64,000 nucleotides of DNA from Arthrobacter sp. MMS18-M83 (GTDB taxonomy: Bacteria; Actinomycetota; Actinomycetes; Actinomycetales; Micrococcaceae). The position numbers and the translations under genes were made by a program. The stretch spans positions 3,844,001-3,908,000 of the forward strand of contig NZ_CP113343.1 of assembly GCF_026683955.1 (NCBI RefSeq). The letters are read 5' to 3'. This document shows, piece after piece, positions 9,209 through 17,907 of this stretch. Positions within the stretch are counted from its first letter, which is position 1, and each line of letters starts with the position of its first letter. The notes under the pieces were generated by a model. The model was not told the DNA's origin. It saw only the letters and a program-made list of their open reading frames with translations, and did not search any database.

Positions 9209-10942
9209 ATGGCATATCTTTTCAATAACCCGATTGATTTCGCGGAGCAACTCACGGACGGCTTCGCCGCCGCTTACCCCCAATGGATCCGGAAGGTCCC
9301 CGGTGGAGTGGTGCGTGCCAACGGGGCTGCTCCGGGCAGCGTCGCTGTCGTCACCGGCGGCGGGTCCGGTCACTATCCGGCCTTCGCAGGCCTCGTCGGT
9401 CCCGGCCTGGTTCACGGCGCAGCGATGGGGAACATCTTCGCGTCACCGTCGGCGCAGCAGATCTACTCCGTGGCAAAATCCGCCCATGCCGGGGGCGGAG
9501 TCCTGCTGACCTATGGAAACTATGCCGGAGACGTGCTGAACTTCACGCTGGCGATGGAGCGGCTGAACGCCGAAGGCATACGGACCCGCATGGTCGCCGT
9601 CACCGATGATATTTCGAGCGCTTCCCTGGCCGAGATCGACAAAAGGCGCGGAATTGCAGGCGATCTTGCCGTGTTCAAGGCAGCCGGAGCCTGCGCGGAC
9701 GCCGGAGGGGACCTCGACGAAGTTTTCCAGGTGGCCACCCGCGCCAATGAAAGAACCCGTTCCTTCGGGATCGCGTTTTCGGGGTGCACCCTTCCCGGAG
9801 CGTCGAAGCCGCTCTTCACCGTCCCTGCCGGAAGAATGGCAGTGGGCATGGGCATACACGGCGAACCGGGCATCAGCGAACAGGCTCTTCCGACGGCCGA
9901 TGACGCCGCAGAACTGATGGTCCGCTCCCTGCTCGCCGAGGCTCCGGAAGATCGGAACGGCCGCAGGGTCGGAGTCATACTCAACGGTCTGGGGGCCGTG
10001 AAGTCCGAAGAATTGTTCGTTGTTTACCGGAAGATCGCCCAGCTGCTGGACGATGCCGGGGTCATTGTGGTGGATCCCGAAGTCGGTGAGCTGGTGACCA
10101 GTTTTGAAATGGCAGGCGTTTCCCTGACGCTTTTCTGGCTTGACGATGAACTTGAGAAGTACTGGACGGCTCCGGCGAGCACCCCGGCCTTCCGGAAAGG
10201 CGCAGCAAGCGACGCCGGTGCCGGATACGCCCCGGAAGCCGTGGGAGACCCCGCGAAGACCGAACTGCCGGACGCCTCGGAATCCTCCCGGCAGGCAGCT
10301 GTGCAGATCCAGAAGCTTCTGGAATCCGTAAACGCCGTCATAGATGAAAACGCGGACGATCTGGGACGCCTGGACTCCATTGCCGGGGACGGAGACCACG
10401 GGATCGGGATGCAGCGAGGTGCCGCCGCAGCGGCGGCCGCCGGCCGTGCGGCCCTCGCTGCCGGCGCCGGCGCCGGAACCCTGCTGTCCCTGGCGGCAGA
10501 TGCGTGGGCGGACCGGGCCGGCGGAACCTCGGGTGTTCTGTGGGGGCTGATCATCAGCTCAATCGGCCAGAGCGTGGGCGACAACGAAGCACCTACTGCA
10601 GCAAGTATCTCCCGGGGCGTCGTCGAGGCCGGGAAACGGGTGATGGAATTCGGAAAGGCAGAGCCCGGGGACAAGACCCTTGTGGACGTTCTGATTCCCT
10701 TCAGTGATGCCCTGAGCGAGGGGATCCGGTCAGGGCACCTCTCGGACAACGGGTGGCACGCCGCAGCGAACGTGGCCGATGAGGCCGCCAAGTCAACGGC
10801 CTCCCTGGCACCCAGGATGGGGCGTGCACGGCCACATGCACAAAAGAGCATGGGATCTCCGGATCCTGGTGCCGTATCCATGGCAATGATTATCAGAACG
10901 GTCGAGCGCGACCTGGCCCTCAAAGGAGAGAACGATGACTGA
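9209..10942 (+). CDS. DhaK-DhaL fused kinase, probable erythrulose kinase
   Basis: A 577-residue fusion of the two dihydroxyacetone kinase domains. The DhaK part (about 1-330) has [10 protein letters not shown] and the substrate-binding histidine in GMGIHGEPG near residue 217, which forms a hemiaminal with the keto group. The DhaL part (about 380-577) has the Mg-ATP aspartates in [11 protein letters not shown] and the GGTSGVLWG loop. The linker is Ala/Pro-rich. ATP is the likely donor, as in fused single-chain enzymes. With an RpiB-type isomerase overlapping its 3' end and a TIM-like isomerase next, it matches the L- or D-erythrulose kinases (LerK/DerK) of tetritol catabolism; a plain dihydroxyacetone kinase is the alternative. 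The start has AAGGAA upstream. Confidence 0.87.
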   Translation: MAYLFNNPIDFAEQLTDGFAAAYPQWIRKVPGGVVRANGAAPGSVAVVTGGGSGHYPAFAGLVGPGLVHGAAMGNIFASPSAQQIYSVAKSAHAGGGVLLTYGNYAGDVLNFTLAMERLNAEGIRTRMVAVTDDISSASLAEIDKRRGIAGDLAVFKAAGACADAGGDLDEVFQVATRANERTRSFGIAFSGCTLPGASKPLFTVPAGRMAVGMGIHGEPGISEQALPTADDAAELMVRSLLAEAPEDRNGRRVGVILNGLGAVKSEELFVVYRKIAQLLDDAGVIVVDPEVGELVTSFEMAGVSLTLFWLDDELEKYWTAPASTPAFRKGAASDAGAGYAPEAVGDPAKTELPDASESSRQAAVQIQKLLESVNAVIDENADDLGRLDSIAGDGDHGIGMQRGAAAAAAAGRAALAAGAGAGTLLSLAADAWADRAGGTSGVLWGLIISSIGQSVGDNEAPTAASISRGVVEAGKRVMEFGKAEPGDKTLVDVLIPFSDALSEGIRSGHLSDNGWHAAANVADEAAKSTASLAPRMGRARPHAQKSMGSPDPGAVSMAMIIRTVERDLALKGENDD

Positions 10943-11405
10943 CAGGCTTCGAATCGTCATTGGCAGCGACAACGCCGGCTACGAATACAAAGAGGCTCTC
11001 AAAGCAGACCTCGAAAAAAACGAATTCGTCGCATCCGTCCGCGACGTCGGCGTCGATGAGTCCGGCCAGACCGCGTACCCCACAATTGCCATCGCCGCAG
11101 CAGAAATGATCGCCGACGGAACAGCCGACAGGGCGCTACTGGTCTGCGGCACCGGCCTGGGTGTCGCCATCGCGGCCAACAAGGTCCAAGGCATCCGGGC
11201 CGTGACGGCCCACGACAGCTACTCGGTCGAACGTTCCGTCCTCAGCAACAATGCCCAGGTACTGACATTCGGTCAGCGCGTCGTGGGGCTGGAACTCGCC
11301 CGCAGACTGGCACGGGAATGGGTCACCTACCGGTTCGACGAGACCTCGCCCTCGGCAGAAAAAGTCCAGCTCATGAATGATTACGAGGCAGACCGCGATG
11401 CCTGA
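10935..11405 (+). CDS. RpiB-family isomerase, probable D-erythrulose 4-phosphate isomerase
   Basis: This 156-residue protein belongs to the RpiB/LacAB sugar-phosphate isomerase family. It has the N-terminal [12 protein letters not shown], the catalytic-cysteine motif [15 protein letters not shown] and the [21 protein letters not shown] block that binds the phosphate. In a tetritol pathway the reaction would be D-erythrulose 4-phosphate to D-erythrose 4-phosphate (DerI). The start overlaps the kinase gene by eight bases, so the two are coupled. Ribose 5-phosphate isomerase activity is possible but a dedicated copy inside this operon argues for the tetrose substrate. Confidence 0.87.
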   Translation: MTDRLRIVIGSDNAGYEYKEALKADLEKNEFVASVRDVGVDESGQTAYPTIAIAAAEMIADGTADRALLVCGTGLGVAIAANKVQGIRAVTAHDSYSVERSVLSNNAQVLTFGQRVVGLELARRLAREWVTYRFDETSPSAEKVQLMNDYEADRDA

Positions 11406-11441
11406 TCCCTACCCGCCGTCCCGCACCTTCCGGGCGGCCTC

Positions 11442-12236
11442 GTGATGGACCACTCGAAGCCAACACTCCTCGGAGTAAGCCTCAAGATGTACTTCGGCCA
11501 CGAAGAAACACTGGAATGGTGCCGGCAGGTGGCTGAAATGGCCAAGCATCACCAAGCCTTGCAGGACGGTGGAGTGAAACTCTTCGTTCTCCCGAGTTTC
11601 CAGGCCCTCGTCCCTTCCCGGAAAATCTTTGCCGACACCCCGGTGGCAATCGGAGCCCAGAACCTGCATTGGGAAGACCGGGGCGCCTTCACCGGAGAAG
11701 TCAGCGGGTTGGCCCTGGCACAAACGGGCTGCCGCTACGTCGAGGTCGGGCATGCCGAACGCCGCAGACTGTTCGGCGAGGACGAGGCGATTGTTTCCGC
11801 CAAAACCAGCGCCGCGCTCAGGAACGGCCTTGTTCCCGTGATCTGCGTCGGCGAGGCTGAGCCGGGTCCGGCGGAGGACGCGGCGGCCGTCTGCCTGGCT
11901 CAACTCAGCTCGGCACTCCAGACCGATCAGGGCAGACCGGTTTCCGGCATCGTCGTCGCCTACGAGCCCGTCTGGGCCATCGGCTCGACGGACCCCGCAT
12001 CTTCGAAGCACATCAGCGAAGTATGTGCCCGTCTCAGGGAATGGCTAAGCACCCAGGGTACCGTTTCCCGATGGGCCCTCGTCTACGGGGGAAGCGCGGG
12101 ACCAGGGCTCCTGACGCAGCTCGGATCCGAAGTCGACGGACTCTTTTTGGGTCGGTTTGCCCACAAGGTCCAGGCACTGTCGGACATCATCGAGGAGGCC
12201 TCCCGCCTGCGCGATGACTACGTCGTGGCCGAATAG
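11442..12236 (+). CDS. Triosephosphate isomerase-like enzyme, probable L-erythrulose-1-phosphate isomerase
   Basis: A 264-residue TIM-barrel protein that keeps the triosephosphate isomerase catalytic set: the lysine in LGVSLKMYF, the histidine in VEVGHAERR, the glutamate in AYEPVWAIG and the phosphate loop VYGGSAGP. It diverges from housekeeping TpiA (NWKMN replaced by SLKMYF), which is typical of the LerI/EryH group that acts on L-erythrulose 1-phosphate. GTG 11442 and ATG 11445 are adjacent possible starts; neither has a strong ribosome site. It follows the RpiB-type gene by 36 bases on the same strand. Confidence 0.85.
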   Translation: MMDHSKPTLLGVSLKMYFGHEETLEWCRQVAEMAKHHQALQDGGVKLFVLPSFQALVPSRKIFADTPVAIGAQNLHWEDRGAFTGEVSGLALAQTGCRYVEVGHAERRRLFGEDEAIVSAKTSAALRNGLVPVICVGEAEPGPAEDAAAVCLAQLSSALQTDQGRPVSGIVVAYEPVWAIGSTDPASSKHISEVCARLREWLSTQGTVSRWALVYGGSAGPGLLTQLGSEVDGLFLGRFAHKVQALSDIIEEASRLRDDYVVAE

Positions 12237-12288
12237 TACGGTGAGAAGCCCGGTACTGCCGTGAGGACAGAAAGTTTCAGGAGCACGA

Positions 12289-13122
12289 ATGAGTTCTGAT
12301 ATGGACCACCAGACACCGCGTCTTTCCCGTCAAGGGGAAAGACAGCGCGCGATCTCCGAGGCCGTAATGGCCGAAGGGGCCGTGCGTATCGACGAGCTGG
12401 CGGAGAGGTTCGGAACCAGCCAGATGACGGTCCATCGCGACCTTGACGAGCTGGAGGCACGTGGCCTGCTTCGAAAGTCGAGGGGGATTGCCACCGCGTT
12501 GTCCTCGAGCCTCGTTGAATCCAGCGACGTCTTCCGGACAGGGCAACAGCAGAAGGAAAAAAAGGAAATCGCCCAGGCCGCCATTGAACTCATAGAGGCA
12601 GGCCAGGCGGTCTTCCTGGACGACTCCACCACAGTACTCGAAATGGCAAGACTGATCCCGTCACGGACACCCCTGACAATCATCACCAACGTGCTCACTC
12701 TCATCAACGAGCTGAAGGGCACCAGAGGAGTCTCGCTTGTAGCACTAGGGGGAAGCTACTACAACTGGTGCAGTTCATTCATGGGCGGCACCACAATTGA
12801 AGCGATCAACAAGCTCCGTGCAGACGTATTCATCATGTCAACCGCGGCCATTACCGATGACATCTGCTTCTTCCAAAGCCAGGCAACCGTTGACATAAAG
12901 AAGGCCATGTTCAACGCGGCAGCCAAAAGAATCCTTCTGGTCGACCACACAAAATTCGAAAAACGTGCCCTCTACGCACTGGCGCCCCTTTCGGACTTCG
13001 ACGTCGTCGTCGTGGATTCTAGAACAAAACCCGAGGACATCAGCCGGCTCAGGTCCCACAACGTGCACGTTGTCGTCGCCGATAGCCACCCCGGCCATGC
13101 CGAAGACCGTGGCCATGGATAA
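12289..13122 (+). CDS. DeoR-family transcriptional regulator
   Basis: A 277-residue DeoR/GlpR-type regulator: winged helix near residues 17-70 (RIDELAERFGTSQMTVHRDLDEL), then a DeoRC sensor domain that binds phosphorylated sugars (FLDDSTTVLEMARLI; AADVFIMSTAAITDD-like region near residue 180; ILLVDHTKFEKRAL). CAGGAG precedes ATG 12289. It sits between the isomerase and the second dehydrogenase, and is the natural local repressor, with an erythrulose or erythrose phosphate as likely inducer. Confidence 0.88.
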   Translation: MSSDMDHQTPRLSRQGERQRAISEAVMAEGAVRIDELAERFGTSQMTVHRDLDELEARGLLRKSRGIATALSSSLVESSDVFRTGQQQKEKKEIAQAAIELIEAGQAVFLDDSTTVLEMARLIPSRTPLTIITNVLTLINELKGTRGVSLVALGGSYYNWCSSFMGGTTIEAINKLRADVFIMSTAAITDDICFFQSQATVDIKKAMFNAAAKRILLVDHTKFEKRALYALAPLSDFDVVVVDSRTKPEDISRLRSHNVHVVVADSHPGHAEDRGHG

Positions 13123-13328
13123 CAGCATCCCGCCCCGCGGGCGGTCAATATGACACGGCCGGTCAGACATGCGCGCAGGTCCAGGACATTTCCGGGACAA
13201 GGAAACCCGCCAGAGGATGACATCGGCCAGCTCGACGACCCGAATCCAGAGCCCCCAGCGCGAACTGGAGACCCATCGGAAATACCCGGAAACCCGCCCC
13301 GTACCAGCAACCCGGAGGAAACAACCCC

Positions 13329-14378
13329 ATGACCACGAAGAACAGCACCCTGACTACCGGAACCATGCGGGCCAGTGTGCTCGTCCGCCCGGGCACCGTC
13401 GAGGTGCAGGACGTCCCCGTCCCGACGCTCAACGATAACCAGGTCCTGGTCAGAATCTCCGCCGTCGGCGTCTGCGGATCCGACACGCACTTCTTCCATG
13501 AAGGCCACATCGGCGACATGGTCGTGACGGAACCCCTGATCCTGGGACACGAATCAGCGGGCACAATTGTTGCCGTGGGCGCCGCCGTTTCACCCGACCG
13601 CATCGGCGAGAGGGTTTCCATCGAACCGCAAAAGCCTTGCCGGGTCTGCGAATACTGCAAGAGCGGTCAATACAACCTGTGTCAGAACATCGAGTTCTAT
13701 GCGGCGCCGCCCATCCACGGCGCGTTCGCAGAATTCGCTGCCATCGAGTCCGACTTCGCCTACGCCGTTCCGGATCATGTAAGCGATGAGGCCGCGGCGC
13801 TGATGGAGCCGCTGTCGGTCGCGATCGCCACCTGCCGCAAAGCCGCCATGCAACCCGGATCCAGCGTGCTCATCGCCGGAGCCGGGCCCATAGGAATTCT
13901 CGTCGCAAAGGTCGCCCGGATCTACGGTGCCACGGACATCACCGTGTCGGATCCAGCCGCACACCGGCGCGATTTCGCCCTCGGAGCAGGCGCCACACGG
14001 GCAGTAGACCCCCGAACCGAAGACCCCGCAGCGTCCGGCCCGTTGTTTGACGTCTTTGTCGACGCATCGGGAGCGCCGGCTGCGATCCAGGCCGGGATAC
14101 GTGCCGTCAAGCCCGGAGGAAAAGTCGTGCTGGTAGGGATGGGAACCGACACGGTGGCGTTGCCAGTATCACTCATCCAGAACCGGGAAATCGAGCTAAC
14201 GGGGATATTCCGCTACACGAACACGTGGCCGATGGCAATCAACCTAGTGGCATCCGGTTTGGTGGACCTTGACGCGCTGGTCACACATCGCTTCGCACTC
14301 GAGAACGTCGAAGCAGCCCTGCTCACCGGCGGCACGGATCCTCACGCCATCAAGTCCGTCATCAACCCCAGGTCGTAA
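13329..14378 (+). CDS. Second zinc-dependent polyol dehydrogenase
   Basis: A 349-residue sorbitol/xylitol-dehydrogenase-like enzyme. It has catalytic zinc ligands in GVCGSDTHFF and GHESAG, four structural cysteines in CRVCEYCKSGQYNLC, and the NAD loop AGAGPIG. A strong GGAGGA site lies nine bases before ATG 13329. It is only distantly similar to the dehydrogenase at 3682, so the cluster carries two polyol oxidising enzymes, perhaps for different tetritol stereoisomers. A role outside tetritols (xylitol or sorbitol) is possible. A 206-bp gap separates it from the regulator, so it may have its own promoter. Confidence 0.85.
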   Translation: MTTKNSTLTTGTMRASVLVRPGTVEVQDVPVPTLNDNQVLVRISAVGVCGSDTHFFHEGHIGDMVVTEPLILGHESAGTIVAVGAAVSPDRIGERVSIEPQKPCRVCEYCKSGQYNLCQNIEFYAAPPIHGAFAEFAAIESDFAYAVPDHVSDEAAALMEPLSVAIATCRKAAMQPGSSVLIAGAGPIGILVAKVARIYGATDITVSDPAAHRRDFALGAGATRAVDPRTEDPAASGPLFDVFVDASGAPAAIQAGIRAVKPGGKVVLVGMGTDTVALPVSLIQNREIELTGIFRYTNTWPMAINLVASGLVDLDALVTHRFALENVEAALLTGGTDPHAIKSVINPRS

Positions 14379-14489
14379 CGGTCCCAGGGGACACCTGACC
14401 GTTGCCAGAAACTCCGGCACGACGCATGCTCTTGCATCCGACCGGAGTCCTTAAGTATTTCACCCGAAACCATCGAAAGGTCCCTCCAA

Positions 14490-14681
14490 ATGACTGAAAC
14501 CACAACCGTGATGAAAACGCTGACCTTGAATGTGCCCCCGGACACGCAAACGGTTACCGTCCATCTCCAAATAGAGGCGCAGTGCACATGCGCCTCCAAT
14601 CAACCCCCACGCCCTGGTTCATACGTGGACACCCAACCGTCCCAACTGCAGCGCAAGACGACCGCAGCTAAGCGGGAATGA
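14490..14681 (+). CDS. Small hypothetical protein, 63 residues
   Basis: I do not recognise this product. It is 63 residues, rich in Thr and Gln, with a pair of cysteines (CTC) near residue 31 and a basic C-terminus. Support for it being real is a GAAAGG site nine bases before ATG 14490 and its orientation along the preceding operon. It has no membrane segment or known motif. It may be the last gene of the tetritol cluster or part of the island-like patch that follows. Confidence 0.4.
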   Translation: MTETTTVMKTLTLNVPPDTQTVTVHLQIEAQCTCASNQPPRPGSYVDTQPSQLQRKTTAAKRE

Positions 14682-15251
14682 CTATGGCGGCTTGACGGTC
14701 AATCGTCTAAGGAAACGCAGTGTTCACCACACAATCGGAAAGTGCACTTGGGGATTACCCAACCTCGGACAGGCCGACCAGATCCTGATTGGATACTTCA
14801 TTAGCATGGTCCACCGCTAGAATCCGGGCCGAGGGCGCTGATTCAGGCAGACATGGGCGTCTGGAACAAGAGTGGTTCAGCGCTTTGCACGGGTCCCAGA
14901 GATCATCACTTTTAGGGCGCCGAGAGAGGTGATGAGCTGGATGTCCGAGAGAGGGCTGGCTAGCCTGCGAGCAATATTTTCAGCACGACGGCTGTTAGCC
15001 ACGGACGCTTGTAAGGCTCGATCTCGGCCGATGCCTGCCACACGATTACCCCACGGAAACGATGAAAAGCGATGACATATCAGCGACCTTGTGCAGAACG
15101 GAAAACCCCTAGATTCCGCGGATTTTCAAGACAACACCAGCCTTTGGCAGACGACAAAATGTGCCGTCCCATGAGAAGAGGTCAGGAGTTCGAATCTCCT
15201 TAGCTCCACAGTGAAGGCCCTCCTGCGGAGTCAGTCGCCGGACGGGCGGGG
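14682..15251. other. Non-coding or decayed stretch ending in an attachment-site-like sequence
   Basis: No convincing gene is seen in these 570 bases. Short openings exist on both strands (for example 14872-15075 plus) but have no clear ribosome site or recognisable domain. A TTGACGGTCAA palindrome lies near 14691. The right end carries the tRNA/tmRNA-like 3' end annotated separately. The composition and lack of genes fit remnants of integrated DNA. Confidence 0.45.
15184..15210 (+). other. tRNA/tmRNA-like 3' end, possible att site
   Basis: The sequence forms a T-arm (stem AGGAG, loop TTCGAAT, stem CTCCT at 15184-15200) followed by a seven-base acceptor strand TAGCTCC, discriminator A and CA. 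No matching 5' acceptor (GGAGCTA or GGGGCTA) or anticodon arm lies in the 75 bases upstream, nor a tmRNA 5' end within about 400 bases. Such isolated 3' ends are left when an integrative element inserts in a tRNA or ssrA gene; here that is inferred. The intact partner copy is not in this window. Confidence 0.5.
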
Positions 15252-16354
15252 TCAGGTTGGCTGATTCTTGCGCAGGTACTCCCGCAGTCCGGCGAAGTCG
15301 GTCTTTCCGTGGCCGATTGATTCGATGAGGCCTGCGGCCAGGAGTCTCGTCCGGTATTTGGCCACGAGGCTGGGCCGCGAGCCGGTCCGATGGACGATGT
15401 CCCCGGCCGTGGAGGGTCCGTCATCGATGGCCATGGCGTGCAGGATCTCCTGGTCTTTCGCTGATGCCGCGGCGAGGGCCGCTTCGATTACCACCCGTTC
15501 GTTGCGTCGGACGGCGGCGGCAATTGCCCGGTCGACGGCCGCGGGGGAGAGGGTACCGTTGTTATTCTCGGCCTCACGCCAGAGGAAGTAGCCGACCAGT
15601 TGGATCAGGAACGGGTAGCCTCCGGTGGTTGTCGCTGCCTTGTGCACCAGATTGGGAGAGATGGAGATCCCGGCGGTGGCGAACGTTTCCGTGAAAGATG
15701 TCTCGACATCGCGCACCGCGGCGGCATGGAGATCGATCTTGTCGGCTCTGCGAAGGAATGCTGCCACGCCCTCGTTCAATAGGTCCGATACGGCTGAGGA
15801 CAGGCCTGCGAAGATCAGTGCGATGGGTAGACTGTCCTGGATGAAGTGCTGGACGTTGGCCGCCAGCTGGGCCAACTCGGCGCGGTCGGCCGGATGGATC
15901 TCATCGACGGTGATGAGGAGCCCGGTCCCGCGTTCGTCCAGAAGCCTCAGGAGCGTTTCCCCCAGTTCCCACCAGTCCACCTGGCGTTCGGGCGAAAGCT
16001 GCGACGTGACACTGAACCCGGCAACCGAAGTCCCCGTGATACGACGACGGGATTCGGGTTGGCCGTCAAGCTCCTGGATTAGTCGGCGCATTTTTTCGCC
16101 GATCCGGCCCGGAAGGTTCCGGTCGCAGTCTCCGCCACCACGGCCCATCCGTGCTCCAGAGCCACGTCATGGGCTGCTCCAAGCATGACTGTCTTGCCGA
16201 TGCCGCGAGCACCGGTGAAGATGGACAAGAGCCCGGGGGCTCCGGAGCCGAGCCGCAGACCATATTCGAATTCGTCCAGAAGCCCGGACCGGCCGATGAC
16301 TTCCGGTGGGGTAGCTCCGGCCGTGGGCCGGAACGGGTTGTCTATGTCGTGCAC
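15252..16354 (-). pseudogene. AAA-type ATPase, broken by a one-base frameshift
   Basis: The first part (from GTG 16354, with GAGGGA before it) has DNPFRP, VIGRSGLLDEFE and a Walker A TGARGIGKT, then runs out of frame at about 16115-16125 and stops at 16079. The rest continues in another frame from near NLPGRIGEKMRRLIQELDG to 15252, with Walker B LLITVDEIHPAD and a C-terminal winged-helix-like region (AGDIVHRTGSRPSLVAKYR). Adding one C at TTCCGGG restores one protein of about 367 residues. It resembles stand-alone ATP-binding proteins of the Orc1/Cdc6-like or STAND-type AAA group; the function is unknown. Position beside the attachment-like site suggests acquired DNA. Confidence 0.75.
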
Positions 16355-16368
16355 GCCACGTCCCTCAG

Positions 16369-16427
16369 GTGAATCTGGGTGAATCTTGGTGAATTTGGGA
16401 ATCCGGGTGAATTTGGTGAACTTAGGA
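16369..16427. repeat. Tandem imperfect GGTGAAT repeats upstream of the ATPase gene
   Basis: Five copies of a GGTGAAtyTgG-like unit begin at 16369, 16379, 16389, 16407 and 16416, with a degenerate unit (GGGAATCCGGG) between them, so spacing is 9-10 bases, close to one helical turn. The array lies just upstream of the ATPase ribosome site and start (GTG 16354). Iteron-like spacing suggests a protein-binding site, perhaps for self-regulation. Confidence 0.6.
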
Positions 16428-16681
16428 CGATAATGCTGGCGCTTGCCGGACCGCGCCACCGACGAGTCTTCTCTCCGTTCCTGTCCCGTCACCCGTGTTT
16501 ACCGACGTCTTCTCGCTGAATACAGAACTTCAAGACCCCTTCGGGACGGCGGGTGTTCGGGGCGGAGCGGAAAAATTTCGAAGAAATGTTTCCCGGCCCG
16601 TGACTTTTCCGGGTGGTGCGTCGATTACCGGGGTGTGGGCCGCATGGGCGGCCGCGTCCGGAACGTCGACAGACCGAATCC

Positions 16682-16759
16682 ATGGAGGGTCTCATGTCCT
16701 TTTTCACAGCGCTCACGGGCAGCAAAATAGCTGCCGGAGTTTTGGACGCAAAACCATGA
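16682..16759 (+). CDS. Possible 25-residue leader peptide
   Basis: ATG 16682 opens a 25-codon frame (MEGLMSFFTALTGSKIAAGV...) whose TGA overlaps the start of the next gene as ATGA at 16756-16759. An internal ATG at 16694 has GGAGGG about five bases upstream and would give a 21-residue product. The overlap suggests translational coupling. Short hydrophobic peptides of the form LTGSKIAAGVL are also seen at the start of larger actinobacterial proteins, so this might be a truncated remnant. Confidence 0.4.
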   Translation: MEGLMSFFTALTGSKIAAGVLDAKP

Positions 16760-17184
16760 ACGCCGTCGGGATAGGGCCCGTCACCACCAAGGACACAGGC
16801 GAGGTAATCCCCGCCGTCGTGGTCCTACGCGATTATCGCATTCACGATGGATACGGCTGGATGGATCTGATCAGGGAACACGGATGGGATGCCATCCCAA
16901 ACTGGGGGGCCGATGGGTGGAACCTGGGCCAGTGGCCCATTGTCATCGTCGCAGCCACCCGCACCGCAGACGGCGCCGGCAATCTGTTTGGGGTCGCCAG
17001 CTACCGCGACGGCGACGTGACCTGTACGTACTACAGGACGGAAGCCAGACAATGGGATGAGATCACCAAGCACGCTCACTACTGGTGGAGGAACGGCCAG
17101 GCACACGCCCCCGCTGACCTCCCCGAGGACGCCGCCGAGCTCCTGGGTCGGTACCGCCAGCCCTGCACCGGCCTTTTCAGCTGA
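16756..17184 (+). CDS. Hypothetical protein, 142 residues
   Basis: I do not recognise the family. The 142-residue product is soluble and rich in Trp, Tyr and Asp (DYRIHDGYGWMDLIREHGWD; YYRTEARQWDEITKHAHYWW). ATG 16756 is chosen because it overlaps the small upstream frame as ATGA; the frame is open to 16495, but the upstream translation has no protein-like character. It lies in the island-like patch and could be phage- or island-derived. Confidence 0.55.
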   Translation: MNAVGIGPVTTKDTGEVIPAVVVLRDYRIHDGYGWMDLIREHGWDAIPNWGADGWNLGQWPIVIVAATRTADGAGNLFGVASYRDGDVTCTYYRTEARQWDEITKHAHYWWRNGQAHAPADLPEDAAELLGRYRQPCTGLFS

Positions 17185-17345
17185 CCCACCTCGAAGCCGT
17201 TGCACTCCCCACTCACCAGGGCCTCTTATCAAAAAAACGAACGCAGTATTCCGACACGCCGCTGGAATTTCACCTGCAGGACAACTTTGCAGGTGGTTTA
17301 GAGCCCTACGATAAATCGTCATCACTCGTCTATAGAGGAGATCCA

Positions 17346-17819
17346 TTGTCGTACCAGCAGCAACAGACTGTCCCTGCCGGCAGCGCCGTCCCGCTTTGGG
17401 CACCGTACTATGGCGCGCCCATCGGTGAGGCCGCACGCCGGTTCTTCAAGAAATACGCCACCTTCACCGGCCGCGCCAGCCGCAGCGAATACTGGTGGTG
17501 GACTCTCATCGCCGCTGTCGTGAGCATCGTGCTGAACATCATCATGTCCGTGGCCGGCTCCGCTGGCGCTACCGTCACCGACTCCGGAACGATGGTTCCG
17601 GGTCCCGGCGCGATCGTCGGCGTCATCCTCTTGGTCATCTGGGGCCTGGCCGTCATCGTCCCGTCCCTGGCCCTTGTCGTCCGCCGCCTGCACGATGCGA
17701 ACTTCAGCGGCTGGATGATCCTTATCGGCCTTGTTCCGTTCCTCGGGGGACTGGCCCTGCTTATCTTCATGCTCCTTCCGGCTAAGCCGGAAGGCCAGCG
17801 GTTCGACGTCCCCGCCTAG
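17346..17819 (+). CDS. DUF805 family membrane protein
   Basis: A 157-residue protein of the YhaH/DUF805 type, whose function is unknown. Seen are the family motif FTGRASRSEYWWW near residue 40, RRLHDANFSGW near 118 and three to four hydrophobic segments. The start is TTG 17346, supported by GAGGAG eight bases before it. A rho-independent terminator follows at 17843. Confidence 0.85.
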   Translation: MSYQQQQTVPAGSAVPLWAPYYGAPIGEAARRFFKKYATFTGRASRSEYWWWTLIAAVVSIVLNIIMSVAGSAGATVTDSGTMVPGPGAIVGVILLVIWGLAVIVPSLALVVRRLHDANFSGWMILIGLVPFLGGLALLIFMLLPAKPEGQRFDVPA

Positions 17820-17842
17820 CCTCAATTCAGCGCCATACTGAG

Positions 17843-17871
17843 GGCCACCGGCATCACGCCGGTGGCCTTTT
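17843..17871 (+). terminator. Rho-independent terminator after the DUF805 gene
   Basis: A perfect ten-base stem GGCCACCGGC / GCCGGTGGCC with a five-base loop (ATCAC) is followed by TTTT. It lies between the convergent DUF805 and LacI genes and may serve the plus-strand gene. Confidence 0.85.
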
Positions 17872-17907
17872 GTTGTGCACGCATGGGCCGAATGCGTAGG
17901 GAACGGT

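Noticed and set aside
9443..10399. Minus-strand open frame of 318 codons opposite the DhaK-DhaL kinase
   Set aside because: Shadow of a strongly supported gene, without a ribosome site or motif.
13150..13332. 60-codon open frame between the DeoR gene and the second dehydrogenase
   Set aside because: Pro/Arg-rich translation, no ribosome site; overlaps the ribosome site of the next gene.
14872..15075. 67-codon plus-strand open frame
   Set aside because: No ribosome site, no recognisable protein character.
14834..15210. Full tmRNA gene ending at 15210
   Set aside because: No clear 5' end or ALAA-type tag reading frame is present in the preceding 400 bases.
16355..16492. N-terminal extension of the ATPase with KFTKFTRIPKFTKIH repeats
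   Set aside because: The repeats are the upstream GGTGAAT DNA array read as codons; GTG 16354 with GAGGGA is a better start.
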